From contig NZ_BJDU01000012.1 of assembly GCF_005405305.1 (NCBI RefSeq), forward strand, positions 1-56,299: a DNA stretch of 56,299 nt, written 5' to 3'. Source of the stretch: Companilactobacillus formosensis (lineage in GTDB: Bacteria; Bacillota; Bacilli; Lactobacillales; Lactobacillaceae). The position numbers and the translations under genes are program-made. Each line of letters opens with the position of its first letter. Position 1 is the first letter of the stretch. The notes under the pieces are model-generated. The model saw only the letters and a list, made by a program, of their open reading frames with translations, was not told the DNA's origin and did not search any database. Below, one piece after another: positions 18,445-26,813 of the stretch.

Positions 18445-19593
18445 CTAATTAGTCAAGTCTTGCACGATTTTAACTAGTTTGTTGGTAAATTCAACTACTT
18501 CTTTTTCAGTATTGTCTTTACCAAAACTGATTCTGACTGAATCATTGATTCTAGGGCTGTCTTCACCATACATAGCCACTAAGACGTGTGATGGTTCCAA
18601 ACTTCCAGCTGTACATGCAGAACCACCAGAAATTGCCACTTCGTCAAGATCTAATCTCGTCAATAAGACGCCACGATCAACTCCTGGCAAATACAAATTC
18701 ATCACGTGATTCAAAGCATGTTTATCCTTTGGTCCATTGATGTCAAAATCAATTTTATTCTCTGTCAAGATCTTTTGAATCGTTTGTTTAAATCCAAAAT
18801 AACGATCTTGTCGAGCTTGCTTTTCTTCCGGAGTAATCAACTCAACGGCTTTCGCAAAACCAGCGATGGCAGGCACGTTTTCCGTTCCTGCACGACGTTT
18901 AGTTTCTTGATCGCCACCTTTAATAAAAGATGGAATATGAATATCATCGTTGATATACAAAAAGCCGATGAATTTCGGTCCATTAATCTTATGAGCCGAA
19001 GTCGATAACATATCAATGTGTTGGTCTTTGACATCAATATCTTCCATTCCAAATGCTTGAACAGCATCAGTGTGGAAATATGCTTGATGATCCTTTAAGA
19101 CTTCACCAATCTCTTTAATTGGGTTCATCGAACCAACCTCATTGTTGCCATACATAATCGTTACCAAAATAGTATCGTCACGTAAAGCATCTTTGACTTG
19201 TTGAGCAGTCACTTCACCGCGTTCATTAGGTTTTAAATAAGTTACTTCAAAACCCAAAGTTTCTAGATAAGCTAACGGTTTAAGAATCGCTTCATGCTCA
19301 ATCGCAGTCGTTATGATATGTTTACCTAATTTTTGTCTAGATAATGCTGTTTGAATTACAGCGGTATTGTCACTCTCAGTTCCACCACTAGTAAAGACAA
19401 TTTCTGAGTCTTTAGCGTTGAGACTTTGAGCAATCGTATGCCGGCTTTCATCCAAAACTTTTCGAGCTTGACGACCAAAATAATTGGTAGCAGATGCATT
19501 ACCAAAATTATTAGCCATCTGTTCACTGATTACATCGACTACAGGTGTAGCCATCGGTGTGGTGGCAGCATTATCTAAATAAATAAATGCCAC
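18445..19593 (-). CDS. Cysteine desulfurase, YrvO/IscS type (partner of MnmA)
   Basis: PLP enzyme that moves sulfur from cysteine to an acceptor, 382 aa. PLP-binding Lys202 is in STSAHKINGPK. The persulfide Cys327 is in SGGSACTAGSLEPSH. It is a class I (IscS/NifS-like) enzyme. It shares an operon with mnmA, with only DUF1831 between, and no iscU or other Fe-S scaffold gene is nearby. That favours tRNA 2-thiolation as its main job here. A second desulfurase at 49.2 kb is paired with thiI. Confidence 0.93.
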   Translation of the reverse strand: MAFIYLDNAATTPMATPVVDVISEQMANNFGNASATNYFGRQARKVLDESRHTIAQSLNAKDSEIVFTSGGTESDNTAVIQTALSRQKLGKHIITTAIEHEAILKPLAYLETLGFEVTYLKPNERGEVTAQQVKDALRDDTILVTIMYGNNEVGSMNPIKEIGEVLKDHQAYFHTDAVQAFGMEDIDVKDQHIDMLSTSAHKINGPKFIGFLYINDDIHIPSFIKGGDQETKRRAGTENVPAIAGFAKAVELITPEEKQARQDRYFGFKQTIQKILTENKIDFDINGPKDKHALNHVMNLYLPGVDRGVLLTRLDLDEVAISGGSACTAGSLEPSHVLVAMYGEDSPRINDSVRISFGKDNTEKEVVEFTNKLVKIVQDLTN

Positions 19594-19605
19594 AATAAAT
19601 CCCCT

Positions 19606-20295
19606 CTATTCTTGGTCTAAAAAGTTCAATAACATAGTTACTGATTTGCGTCCGGCTTGTAAAACAAATTCGTCAAAGTTTACACTAGCATTTTCGTCGC
19701 CCACATCACTCATTGAACGAATAACAACGAATGGTGTTTTGAATTCAACACAGACTTGAGCCACAGCTGCGCCTTCCATTTCTGCTGCCAAAGCATCAGG
19801 GAACGACTTTTTAATTGTAGCAATTTTTTCTTTTCCGTCAACAAATTGGTCTCCGGAAACAATTAAACCAACTTTACTAGTCAAACCAGTTCTTGTGGCT
19901 GCTTCAGAAATTGCTTTAACATAATCAGGATCAGCGTTGAAATAAAGGTCTTTTTGAGGAAGTTGACCTACTTTGTAGCCAAAACCGGTTGCATCAACAT
20001 CATGATAGGCCAATTTATTAGAAATAACTACATCTCCAACACTCAAACCTTCACCGATACCACCAGCTGAACCAGTATTAACGACAAAATCTGGTTGATA
20101 ACGATCATTCATCAAAGTAGCTGTCATGCCAGCTTGAACTTTACCAATACCACTTTGAGCTAAATATACTTCATGATTCTTATAATTACCGAGTGTAAAT
20201 TCAACTCCAGCAACTGTAACTGTTTGGATGTCTGTTAGAGACTCCTTCATTAATTTGATTTCTTCTTCCATAGGGACGATTACGCCAATTTTCAT
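19606..20295 (-). CDS. mtnN: 5'-methylthioadenosine/S-adenosylhomocysteine nucleosidase
   Basis: Cleaves MTA and SAH, feeding methionine salvage and the LuxS branch. The start MKIGVIVPMEEEI, SGIGKVQAGMTA, NTGSAGG and the catalytic MEGAAVAQVC with Asp in RSMSDVG are all conserved. 229 aa is the usual length. It lies 12 bp upstream of the cysteine desulfurase in the same operon, so SAM by-product removal and tRNA modification are co-expressed. Confidence 0.94.
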   Translation of the reverse strand: MKIGVIVPMEEEIKLMKESLTDIQTVTVAGVEFTLGNYKNHEVYLAQSGIGKVQAGMTATLMNDRYQPDFVVNTGSAGGIGEGLSVGDVVISNKLAYHDVDATGFGYKVGQLPQKDLYFNADPDYVKAISEAATRTGLTSKVGLIVSGDQFVDGKEKIATIKKSFPDALAAEMEGAAVAQVCVEFKTPFVVIRSMSDVGDENASVNFDEFVLQAGRKSVTMLLNFLDQE

Positions 20296-20306
20296 ACTTT
20301 AACTCC

Positions 20307-20594
20307 TTAAATAAAAAATAATATTAAAAATACTAAAACGATGAGGCCGAATACTGTAATGATGGCAATATTCAACTTCTTTTTCAATTTATTTGTCTTA
20401 TACTCAAAAATTTCTAAATTTTCTTGAATAGTTTGTTCTGGATGTTGTTGCTGATATTCTTTTTCAGCACGTTGTCTTTCTTGTTCTCTAATCTTTTGCT
20501 GTTGTGCTTCAACTTGATCAGCCCGAACTACAGTCTGTGGATGAGTCGATTTTTTAACTTTAGAATTAATAAAATCTTTTACTTTTGAAAACAT
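20307..20594 (-). CDS. Small membrane protein with coiled-coil N-terminal part
   Basis: 95 aa: a basic N-terminus (MFSKVKDFINSKVKKS), a Gln/Glu/Arg-rich helix around residues 25-60, a Lys patch (KTNKLKKKL), and one C-terminal membrane segment from about 73 to 95 ending in FLILFFI. The layout is that of a tail-anchored cytoplasmic protein. I do not recognise the family beyond similar small proteins next to nudF in lactobacilli. Its start codon follows the nudF stop directly. Confidence 0.75.
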   Translation of the reverse strand: MFSKVKDFINSKVKKSTHPQTVVRADQVEAQQQKIREQERQRAEKEYQQQHPEQTIQENLEIFEYKTNKLKKKLNIAIITVFGLIVLVFLILFFI

Positions 20595-21164
20595 TTATTT
20601 TTCCTTCGCTTTTAATAATTCCCAATACGTAATCGCATAAATAGTTTTGGCATCACAAATGTCACCAGTTTTAATTTGTTCCTTAGCTTCGTCTAAAGTC
20701 AAACTCTCTACATTCAAAAATTCGTCTGGATCAAGTGGACGTTTAAATTCTACTTTTTTGAGATCTCTAGCTACAAAAACAGTTAATTTTTCATTGGAAT
20801 ATCCAGGACTAGAGAAAAATGAAGTAACTTGTTTTAAATTATCAGTAGTCAAACCTAATTCTTCATCCATCTCACGCAAAGCAACTTCTTTTAAGTCGCT
20901 ACCTTCATCTGCATCAATTTTTCCTGCTGGAATCTCTAAAGTTTCTTGTCCCATTGGTGTACGCCATTGTCTAACAAAAATCATTTTATCATCGTCAGTG
21001 AACGGAATAATTGCGACAGCTCCACGATGTTCCACAACTTCACGAATATCTGGAATACCATTGGGTAAAACCACTTGTTCTACATTCACATCAAAAATCT
21101 TGCCGCCAAACATTTGTTTTTTGGCTACTACTTCTTCATAATATCTTGAATCTTCTTTTTTCAT
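20595..21164 (-). CDS. nudF: ADP-ribose pyrophosphatase (Nudix hydrolase)
   Basis: Hydrolyses ADP-ribose and related nucleoside diphosphate derivatives, 189 aa. The Nudix box reads GKIDADEGSDLKEVALREMDEELGL in two parts: G...E at the front and REMDEELG at the back. The loop between them seems two residues longer than the canonical spacing. The upstream WRTPMGQETLEIPAGK region is typical of the ADPRase subfamily. AGGAAGG precedes the ATG. It is first in the operon that ends at mnmA. Confidence 0.88.
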   Translation of the reverse strand: MKKEDSRYYEEVVAKKQMFGGKIFDVNVEQVVLPNGIPDIREVVEHRGAVAIIPFTDDDKMIFVRQWRTPMGQETLEIPAGKIDADEGSDLKEVALREMDEELGLTTDNLKQVTSFFSSPGYSNEKLTVFVARDLKKVEFKRPLDPDEFLNVESLTLDEAKEQIKTGDICDAKTIYAITYWELLKAKEK

Positions 21165-21337
21165 TGCAAAACCTTCCTGACTTGATTAATGAACTTACTA
21201 ATATCATAACAAACCAACTAATGGACTAAAATGATTCTTTCTCAGTTAGAGCATACCGTCCTCCATAGCAAAGCAAATCTGGCTGGAACAATGCTTACCT
21301 TTTGCAGATATTTTACCAGAAATTTAACTGACTACAA
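21165..21337 (-). promoter_or_regulatory. Promoter and unexplained leader upstream of nudF
   Basis: Minus-strand -35 TTGTAG (21332-21337), 16-bp spacer, -10 TAAAAT (21310-21315) with extended TGG. That would give a leader of about 140 nt before nudF. Inside it is a good ribosome-binding site GGAGGA followed by ATG-CTC-TAA, a two-codon open frame around 21240-21260. I do not recognise a known riboswitch class. Confidence 0.4.
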
Positions 21338-21345
21338 CCTGTGCC

Positions 21346-21376
21346 AAAGAAAAAGAAAGCACTAATCAGCGCTTTC
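21346..21376 (-). terminator. Terminator after the cold-shock-like gene
   Basis: GAAAGCGC-TGATTA-GTGCTTTC with one G-U pair, followed by TTTTTC. It overlaps the stop codon of the gene. Confidence 0.75.
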
Positions 21377-21577
21377 TTCATCTTTGATATTAACATTTAC
21401 CGCTTGTGGACCTTTATAACCTGGTGCAATTTCAAAGCTAACTTCTAGTCCATCTTTGATGAAATAGTCATCACGGTTGAGAACTGAGTCCGCAAAGAAA
21501 AAGATATCTTCCTCACCATTATTTATAAAGCCAAAACCACGATTATTATTAAATCTTACAATTTTTCCTGTGAACAT
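21362..21577 (-). CDS. Divergent cold-shock-domain protein
   Basis: Single OB-fold cold-shock domain, 71 aa; binds single-stranded RNA/DNA. RNP1 is RGFGFI, while RNP2 reads DIFFFA in place of the usual VFVHF, so the aromatic face is altered. N-terminal MFTGKIVRFNNNRGFGFI fits the family, and the C-terminus is acidic. It lies 12 bp after ileS on the same strand, so it is probably co-transcribed with ileS rather than driven by a cold-shock promoter; no long 5' leader is present. Confidence 0.85.
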   Translation of the reverse strand: MFTGKIVRFNNNRGFGFINNGEEDIFFFADSVLNRDDYFIKDGLEVSFEIAPGYKGPQAVNVNIKDEESAD

Positions 21578-21589
21578 TATTCACCATTC

Positions 21590-24367
21590 CTAATCATCAA
21601 AGCCTTCAGCTTTTGTTTCTGGATATTCTTCAGCAACAATTTTAGCACATCTAGCACAGAATGTTGGATAATTACTGTCGCTGCCAACATCAGTCTTGAT
21701 CATACGACATCTTTGGCAAACTTCACCTTCGGCCTTTTGGACTAAGATATCAGCCAATTCATACTTGTCAGCATTTTCTGGTGTTGCATCAACCAATTCA
21801 AATTGAGAAACGATCAACAATTGACCAAAGTTGCTATCGATTTTGTCAAGAACGGCCTTTAGTTCGTCACTTGGATGTACAGTAACTTTAGCTTCAAGTG
21901 ATTTACCAATTAATTTATTAGCACGAGCAACTTCAAGGGATTTCAAGACGTTATCTCTAAAGTCCATGAATACTTGCCAATCTTTTTGAATTTCTGCTTC
22001 ATCAGGAATTTCTTCAACAGCTGGCATTTCAGCTAATTGAACGAATTCTTCTGGTTCTTTGAGGTATTCCCAAACTTGTTCCATTGTATGTGGAAGAATT
22101 GGTGTCAATAACTTGGCTAGTTTAACAACTGTTTCGTAAATAACTGTTTGCATCGAACGACGTGAATGTGCATCTTCAGCATCGATATAAACAACATCTT
22201 TAGCAAAGTCTAAGTAGAAAGTAGACATTTCATTGACGATGAAGCTAACTACGTTCTTAGCTACGTCAGCAAAGTCATACTTGTCATAGTCACTGAGAAC
22301 TTCTTTAACTAAGTTGTTCAATTTGACTTTGATGTACTTGTCTTCTGGACGAAGATCATCGTAACTAACAGCATTAGTCTTAGGATCAAAGTCAGTTGTG
22401 TTAGCTAGCATGAATCTGATAGTATTTCTGATCTTACGATAAGTTTCGGAAACTTGTTTGAATGAGTCAACTGAAACAGAAACATCAGAACTTGAGTCAA
22501 CTGAAGCGACCCACAAACGAATAATTTCAGCACCAAATTGTCTTTCGATGTCACTAGGGGCAATAACGTTACCAAGTGATTTACTCATCTTAACGCCATT
22601 CTTATCCAAAGTGAAACCTTGTGAAAGAATTGACTTGTATCCAGCTTCACCAAAGGCTGCCACTGAAGTTACAAGCATTGAGTTGAACCAACCACGATAC
22701 TGGTCAGAACCTTCAAGAATCAAATCAGCTGGGTAAGTTAGATTATCACGAGTTTTCGCAACTCCCGCATGAACTGTCCCAGAGTCGAACCAAACGTCCA
22801 AGATATCTGTTTCCTTAGTGAACTTACCATTTGGTGAACCAGCATTAGTATAACCTTCTGGAAGAAGATCCTTAGCATCTCTTTCAAACCAAACGTTAGA
22901 ACCATATTTACCGAACAATTCAGCTACGTGGTCAACAGTTTCCTTAGTCATGATAGGGTCACCATTTTCAGCGTAGAAAATTGGTAGTGGAACACCCCAA
23001 GCACGTTGTCTGGAAATTACCCAGTCGCCACGGTCACGAATCATGTTGTAAAGACGAGTTTTACCCCAAGCTGGCTTAAAGTCGATCTTATCGATAGCAT
23101 CAAGGATTTGTTGTCTGAATTTATCGATTGAGGCAAACCATTGTGGTGTAGCACGGAAAATAACTGGTTTCTTAGTACGCCAATCATGTGGATAACTGTG
23201 AGTGAAGAAACTCAACTTCAAGAGTGAGCCGTTTTCTTTCATACGTTCTGTAATCAATTTGTTAGCATCATCGTAGAAGACACCTTGATATTCAGGAACT
23301 TCGTCAGTGAACTTACCTTGAGCATCGATTGGTGAGAAGACTGGCAACTTGTATTTCATACCAACAACAAAGTCATCGGCACCAAATCCAGGAGCTGTAT
23401 GAACTAAACCAGTACCATCATCAAGCGTTACGTGGTTACCTAAAATCAAAAGTGATTCTTGGTCATAGAATGGATGTGTTGCTGTAACATATTCCAATTC
23501 TGAACCTTTGAATGTCTTAAGGATTTCAACGTTCTTCCAACCTAATTCTTCTTGAACATATTGAATTCTTTCTTGAGCTACAACATATTTCTTACCATCA
23601 GCGTTAACTTCGGCGTAGATGAACTTAGGGTTCACACAAATAGCCTTATTTGATGGAATTGTCCAAGGAGTAGTTGTCCAAATAATGAATGAAGCATCGT
23701 CATCGACAACGCCTTTACCATCACGAACTTTGAAAGCTACAAAAATTGATGGTGACTTGATATCTTTATATTCAACTTCAGCTTCAGCTAACGTTGATTC
23801 TGAAGATGGTGACCAATAAACGGGTTTCTTACCACGATAGATGTAGCCCTTGTCGACCATTTCACCGAAGACCTTAACTTCAGCTTCTTCAAATTCTTTT
23901 TGATATGTGATGTATGGGTGATCCCAATCAGCTGAAACACCTAAGCGTTTGAAACCAGCCATTTGTTTCTTGATTTCACCTTCAGCAAATTCGTAACATA
24001 ATTTACGATATTCGCTCATTGTCATTTCCTTACGTTTAACACCTTTTTTAGCAAGTTGTTGTTCGATTGGAAGACCATGAGTATCCCAACCAGGAACGTA
24101 AGGAGAACGGAAACCGTTCATTGACTTGTAACGTACAATGATATCCTTTGAAATCTTGTTCAAAGCATGTCCCATGTGAATGTCACCATTAGCAAATGGA
24201 GGACCATCCAATAGTTCGAAAGTTGGTTTACCTTCGTTTAATTTTTGACGCTTTTCATAAATTTTGTTTTCTTCCCAAGCTTTTTCCCATTCCGCTTCTT
24301 TGTTTGGAAGGTTACCACGCATTGGAAACTTAGTTTTACCTAAGTTTAGAGTATCTTTTACTCGCAT
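21590..24367 (-). CDS. ileS: Isoleucyl-tRNA synthetase
   Basis: Class I synthetase, 925 aa. The HIGH motif is HMGHALNK and KMSKS is in [10 protein letters not shown]. The editing CP1 domain has [14 protein letters not shown]-terminal zinc finger is formed by CQRC and CARC, as in the bacterial (mupirocin-sensitive) type. GGGGTG precedes the ATG. Expression is controlled by the T-box immediately upstream, and transcription likely comes at least partly from the division cluster. Confidence 0.97.
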   Translation of the reverse strand: MRVKDTLNLGKTKFPMRGNLPNKEAEWEKAWEENKIYEKRQKLNEGKPTFELLDGPPFANGDIHMGHALNKISKDIIVRYKSMNGFRSPYVPGWDTHGLPIEQQLAKKGVKRKEMTMSEYRKLCYEFAEGEIKKQMAGFKRLGVSADWDHPYITYQKEFEEAEVKVFGEMVDKGYIYRGKKPVYWSPSSESTLAEAEVEYKDIKSPSIFVAFKVRDGKGVVDDDASFIIWTTTPWTIPSNKAICVNPKFIYAEVNADGKKYVVAQERIQYVQEELGWKNVEILKTFKGSELEYVTATHPFYDQESLLILGNHVTLDDGTGLVHTAPGFGADDFVVGMKYKLPVFSPIDAQGKFTDEVPEYQGVFYDDANKLITERMKENGSLLKLSFFTHSYPHDWRTKKPVIFRATPQWFASIDKFRQQILDAIDKIDFKPAWGKTRLYNMIRDRGDWVISRQRAWGVPLPIFYAENGDPIMTKETVDHVAELFGKYGSNVWFERDAKDLLPEGYTNAGSPNGKFTKETDILDVWFDSGTVHAGVAKTRDNLTYPADLILEGSDQYRGWFNSMLVTSVAAFGEAGYKSILSQGFTLDKNGVKMSKSLGNVIAPSDIERQFGAEIIRLWVASVDSSSDVSVSVDSFKQVSETYRKIRNTIRFMLANTTDFDPKTNAVSYDDLRPEDKYIKVKLNNLVKEVLSDYDKYDFADVAKNVVSFIVNEMSTFYLDFAKDVVYIDAEDAHSRRSMQTVIYETVVKLAKLLTPILPHTMEQVWEYLKEPEEFVQLAEMPAVEEIPDEAEIQKDWQVFMDFRDNVLKSLEVARANKLIGKSLEAKVTVHPSDELKAVLDKIDSNFGQLLIVSQFELVDATPENADKYELADILVQKAEGEVCQRCRMIKTDVGSDSNYPTFCARCAKIVAEEYPETKAEGFDD

Positions 24368-24385
24368 CTTTTCACCCCTTCTGAA

Positions 24386-24547
24386 AATAAAAAGAACCCA
24401 TCCAATTTAGGACGAGTTCTCGCTATACCACCTATTGGTAAATTACATAAATTGTTTAAGAGTTGATATACCTAGATTAATTTTTACTAGTCTCACACCA
24501 TACACTAGCTCGCTGAAAAAATATCCAAAAGGCACTTGTTCTCTCAA
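24386..24547 (-). promoter_or_regulatory. T-box leader of ileS, isoleucine specifier ATC
   Basis: T-box sequence AGGTGGTATAGCG (24421-24433), followed by terminator arms GAACTCGTCC and GGATGGGTTC and a T-run (24388-24420). The specifier ATC is at 24465-24467, followed by A. The Stem I base pairs TTGAGAG with CTCTTAA, and the distal loop carries the usual GCGAG...GTGTGAGA elements. Stem I begins 1 nt after the divIVA stop codon. Uncharged tRNA-Ile is expected to favour the antiterminator. Confidence 0.9.
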
Positions 24548-24548
24548 G

Positions 24549-25301
24549 TTATTTTTTAGGATCATCACCCGATTTATCATCAGAGAAATTGAATGTTGGT
24601 TCATTCTGTTGATGATTAATCGTATATGTTTCGTCTGGTTGGTCATCCTGATAATTGTCATTATAGTTCATTTGATCTGAATTGAAAACTGATTCTTGAT
24701 TATTTTCATAATCTTGTGAAGATTTTTGTTGATTATTTTGATAATTGGTACTTGTGTCACCGTCTGAATGATCGCCAACTTCTTGTTTTAACTTGTCAGT
24801 AGAAGTACTGTCGTTGAGTTTTGACCATTCTGGACTATCAACCATATCCAATTGTTGTTTCAACATGCCTTGCAAGCCCTGACGGAATGAATTGACACTC
24901 TTTTTCAGATTATCCGTTTCAATCGTCACTTGCCGAGCTCGATCAGAAGCATCTTGTAAAATTTGATTGGATTTTTCGGTTGATTGATTCAACAAGTCCC
25001 GAGCCTTCTTCTGAGACTCTTCAACAATAATCTGGGCTTCTTGTTCAGATTCATTTTTAACCTTCTCAGCGGCCTCCTGAGCCACCAAAATAGACTGATT
25101 CAAAGCATCCTTCATATCAGTAAAATATTTCAACTGTTCTGAAGTTTCTTTGAGCTCTTTTTCTAATTGAGCATTTTTTTGGAGAGCTAAATTATAGTCT
25201 TGAGCTGCTTGTTTCAAAAAACTATCAACTTGGTCGCGGTCATAACCTCGAAATTTACTATCAAATTCTTTATCCTGTATTTCTACTGGTGACAATATCA
25301 T
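24549..25301 (-). CDS. divIVA: Cell-division protein DivIVA
   Basis: Coiled-coil protein that recognises curved membrane at poles and septum, 250 aa. The conserved N-terminal lipid-binding domain is intact (LSPVEIQDKEFDSKFRGYD, then RDQVDSFL). A long coiled coil spans about residues 30-150. The last 100 residues are a Ser/Asn/Gln/Asp-rich tail with no predicted fold. It is last in the dcw-linked group, after ylmH. AGGGG lies upstream of the ATG. Confidence 0.93.
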   Translation of the reverse strand: MILSPVEIQDKEFDSKFRGYDRDQVDSFLKQAAQDYNLALQKNAQLEKELKETSEQLKYFTDMKDALNQSILVAQEAAEKVKNESEQEAQIIVEESQKKARDLLNQSTEKSNQILQDASDRARQVTIETDNLKKSVNSFRQGLQGMLKQQLDMVDSPEWSKLNDSTSTDKLKQEVGDHSDGDTSTNYQNNQQKSSQDYENNQESVFNSDQMNYNDNYQDDQPDETYTINHQQNEPTFNFSDDKSGDDPKK

Positions 25302-25313
25302 AACTTCACGCCC

Positions 25314-26108
25314 CTATTTCTTAAAGATATTAACAAGTAGAATATACTTGCTGTTCTTTGATCGACCCATAATATCATTGATTCGAATACGACCAAAGCC
25401 CCTAACACTAAGAGTATCAGTAATGGCAATAAACGCAGACGCATTCTTATTGACGACCCAATTAATTTGGACCTTACCATGATCGACTAAGGCCTTAGCA
25501 TTTTGTCGAGATAAGTCATAGACTGTTGCAATAATTGAATCCAAACGCAATGATTGCACTAGGATCGTTTCACCAACTGACTCATCTTTTGGCAAAAGAA
25601 CCTCAGAAAAATCTTTTTTAATCAAATGAATCTTGTAAGGACCAATCTTTTTCACTTGTTCTTCAATATAATCGCTCATCGAATTAAATACAAAAAATTG
25701 CCAATTTTCACCATCGGTAATTATATCTCCAAAACGGTCACGTTCTACGCCTGATCCTGTTAATGAGCCTAATATTTGACCGTGATGTAAATTAGCAAAT
25801 TTTTCTGGATAACGTATTTCATACATAGCAATCTCGAAATCAGAATCTTGCGGTACAAAATAGTCAGGAGCAATTATTCCCCTGACTCTTTCAGAATTTC
25901 TAAAACCCCCGAAGTAATGAACATATAAGTCGTCATACTTGTTAATCAGGTTATTCAAAATTGTTTGTTCGCGCAGATTCAAAAAATCAGTCAATTGTGG
26001 CGTATACATCGATTGAGCTCTTAATAAAATATCACTTATTTTATCAATGAACGGCTTTTCTTCTGGACGAAAATAGCCGCCGCCAATGATTGTATTTTTA
26101 TCATCCAT
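25314..26108 (-). CDS. ylmH: S4-domain RNA-binding protein YlmH
   Basis: 264 aa: an N-terminal YlmH domain and a C-terminal S4 RNA-binding domain from about residue 185 (LRLDSIIATVYDLSRQNAKA). In B. subtilis YlmH binds ribosomal large-subunit complexes and acts in ribosome-associated quality control. Its place between yggT and divIVA is conserved in Firmicutes. The start is 2 bp after the yggT stop and lacks a clear Shine-Dalgarno sequence, suggesting coupled translation. Confidence 0.92.
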   Translation of the reverse strand: MDDKNTIIGGGYFRPEEKPFIDKISDILLRAQSMYTPQLTDFLNLREQTILNNLINKYDDLYVHYFGGFRNSERVRGIIAPDYFVPQDSDFEIAMYEIRYPEKFANLHHGQILGSLTGSGVERDRFGDIITDGENWQFFVFNSMSDYIEEQVKKIGPYKIHLIKKDFSEVLLPKDESVGETILVQSLRLDSIIATVYDLSRQNAKALVDHGKVQINWVVNKNASAFIAITDTLSVRGFGRIRINDIMGRSKNSKYILLVNIFKK

Positions 26109-26110
26109 AA

Positions 26111-26377
26111 TTAAATTATTAAAAATATCGCTTTCTGCAATAATCGAATCAATATCAGTGCAACTATTGGAGAAAAATCTAGAAAACCTATACTAGTAGG
26201 AATAAATCTTCTAATTAAGTTCAAGAATGGATCTACTGCTCTAACTATCAGACTTCCAAAAGCTGAATTATACAATGAAGGTATAAAAGACATTATACAA
26301 TACAAAAAAATTATAAATTCATACAATTCGAAAGCCAAACTAATAATGAACGGCAGTCCACTTACAATTCGATCCAT
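26111..26377 (-). CDS. ylmG: YggT/YlmG family membrane protein
   Basis: 88 aa with two membrane segments (about 8-30 and 65-86) joined by the conserved loop FLNLIRRFIPTSIGFLDFSPIVA. The family is linked to septum and membrane organisation in bacteria and plastids; the mechanism is not known. It is co-transcribed between sepF and ylmH, with GAGG before the ATG. Confidence 0.9.
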   Translation of the reverse strand: MDRIVSGLPFIISLAFELYEFIIFLYCIMSFIPSLYNSAFGSLIVRAVDPFLNLIRRFIPTSIGFLDFSPIVALILIRLLQKAIFLII

Positions 26378-26391
26378 ATCATTCCTCGACT

Positions 26392-26799
26392 TTATTCGTT
26401 TATATCTGGTATGCTTCCGTCGATTTCAAACTTAGGTGGTGTGCAAAGAAAAATCTTATCGCCAACACGCTTAATTTCACCATTAATGGCATAAATAGCA
26501 CCTGTCAAAAAGTCCACGATCCGTTTTGATTGTTGATCATTGACATTAGTGAAATTAACGATCACAGCTTTATTATTTAAAAGTTGCTTAGCGATAACTT
26601 TCGCATCTGAGTAAACTCTAGGTTGGTAAATAGCAATTTTACTGTTGGCCTTAGTTCGAGCTTCACTAGCTGTACTCATAGATACTACCTTTTCGTTATT
26701 TGCGTAGTTTTCTTGCTTTGGTTCTGTTTCTGGCTTCTTTTCATCGAAGTCGTCTTCATCATTAATACCAAAAAAACTGCCTAATTTTTCAAATGCCAT
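26392..26799 (-). CDS. sepF: Cell-division protein SepF
   Basis: FtsZ-bundling membrane tether, 135 aa. The N-terminal amphipathic helix ([11 protein letters not shown]) is followed by an acidic linker and the C-terminal SepF domain from about residue 50, with [24 protein letters not shown] and RIVDFLTGA. It lies 15 bp after ftsZ. A ylmE gene, often between ftsZ and sepF, is absent here. GGAG precedes the ATG. Confidence 0.94.
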   Translation of the reverse strand: MAFEKLGSFFGINDEDDFDEKKPETEPKQENYANNEKVVSMSTASEARTKANSKIAIYQPRVYSDAKVIAKQLLNNKAVIVNFTNVNDQQSKRIVDFLTGAIYAINGEIKRVGDKIFLCTPPKFEIDGSIPDINE

Positions 26800-26813
26800 A
26801 GGAAAGTCTCCTT

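Noticed and set aside
20647-21229. Plus-strand open frames opposite nudF
   Set aside because: Shadow frames of a clear Nudix gene; composition is that of antisense DNA and there is no ribosome-binding site.
21165-21350. Known riboswitch or T-box upstream of nudF
   Set aside because: None of the signatures I know (T-box, TPP, FMN, SAM, preQ1, yybP) is present, so it is kept only as an unexplained leader.
24435-24680. Open frames on both strands over the ileS leader
   Set aside because: They coincide with the T-box structure and the end of divIVA and resemble no protein.
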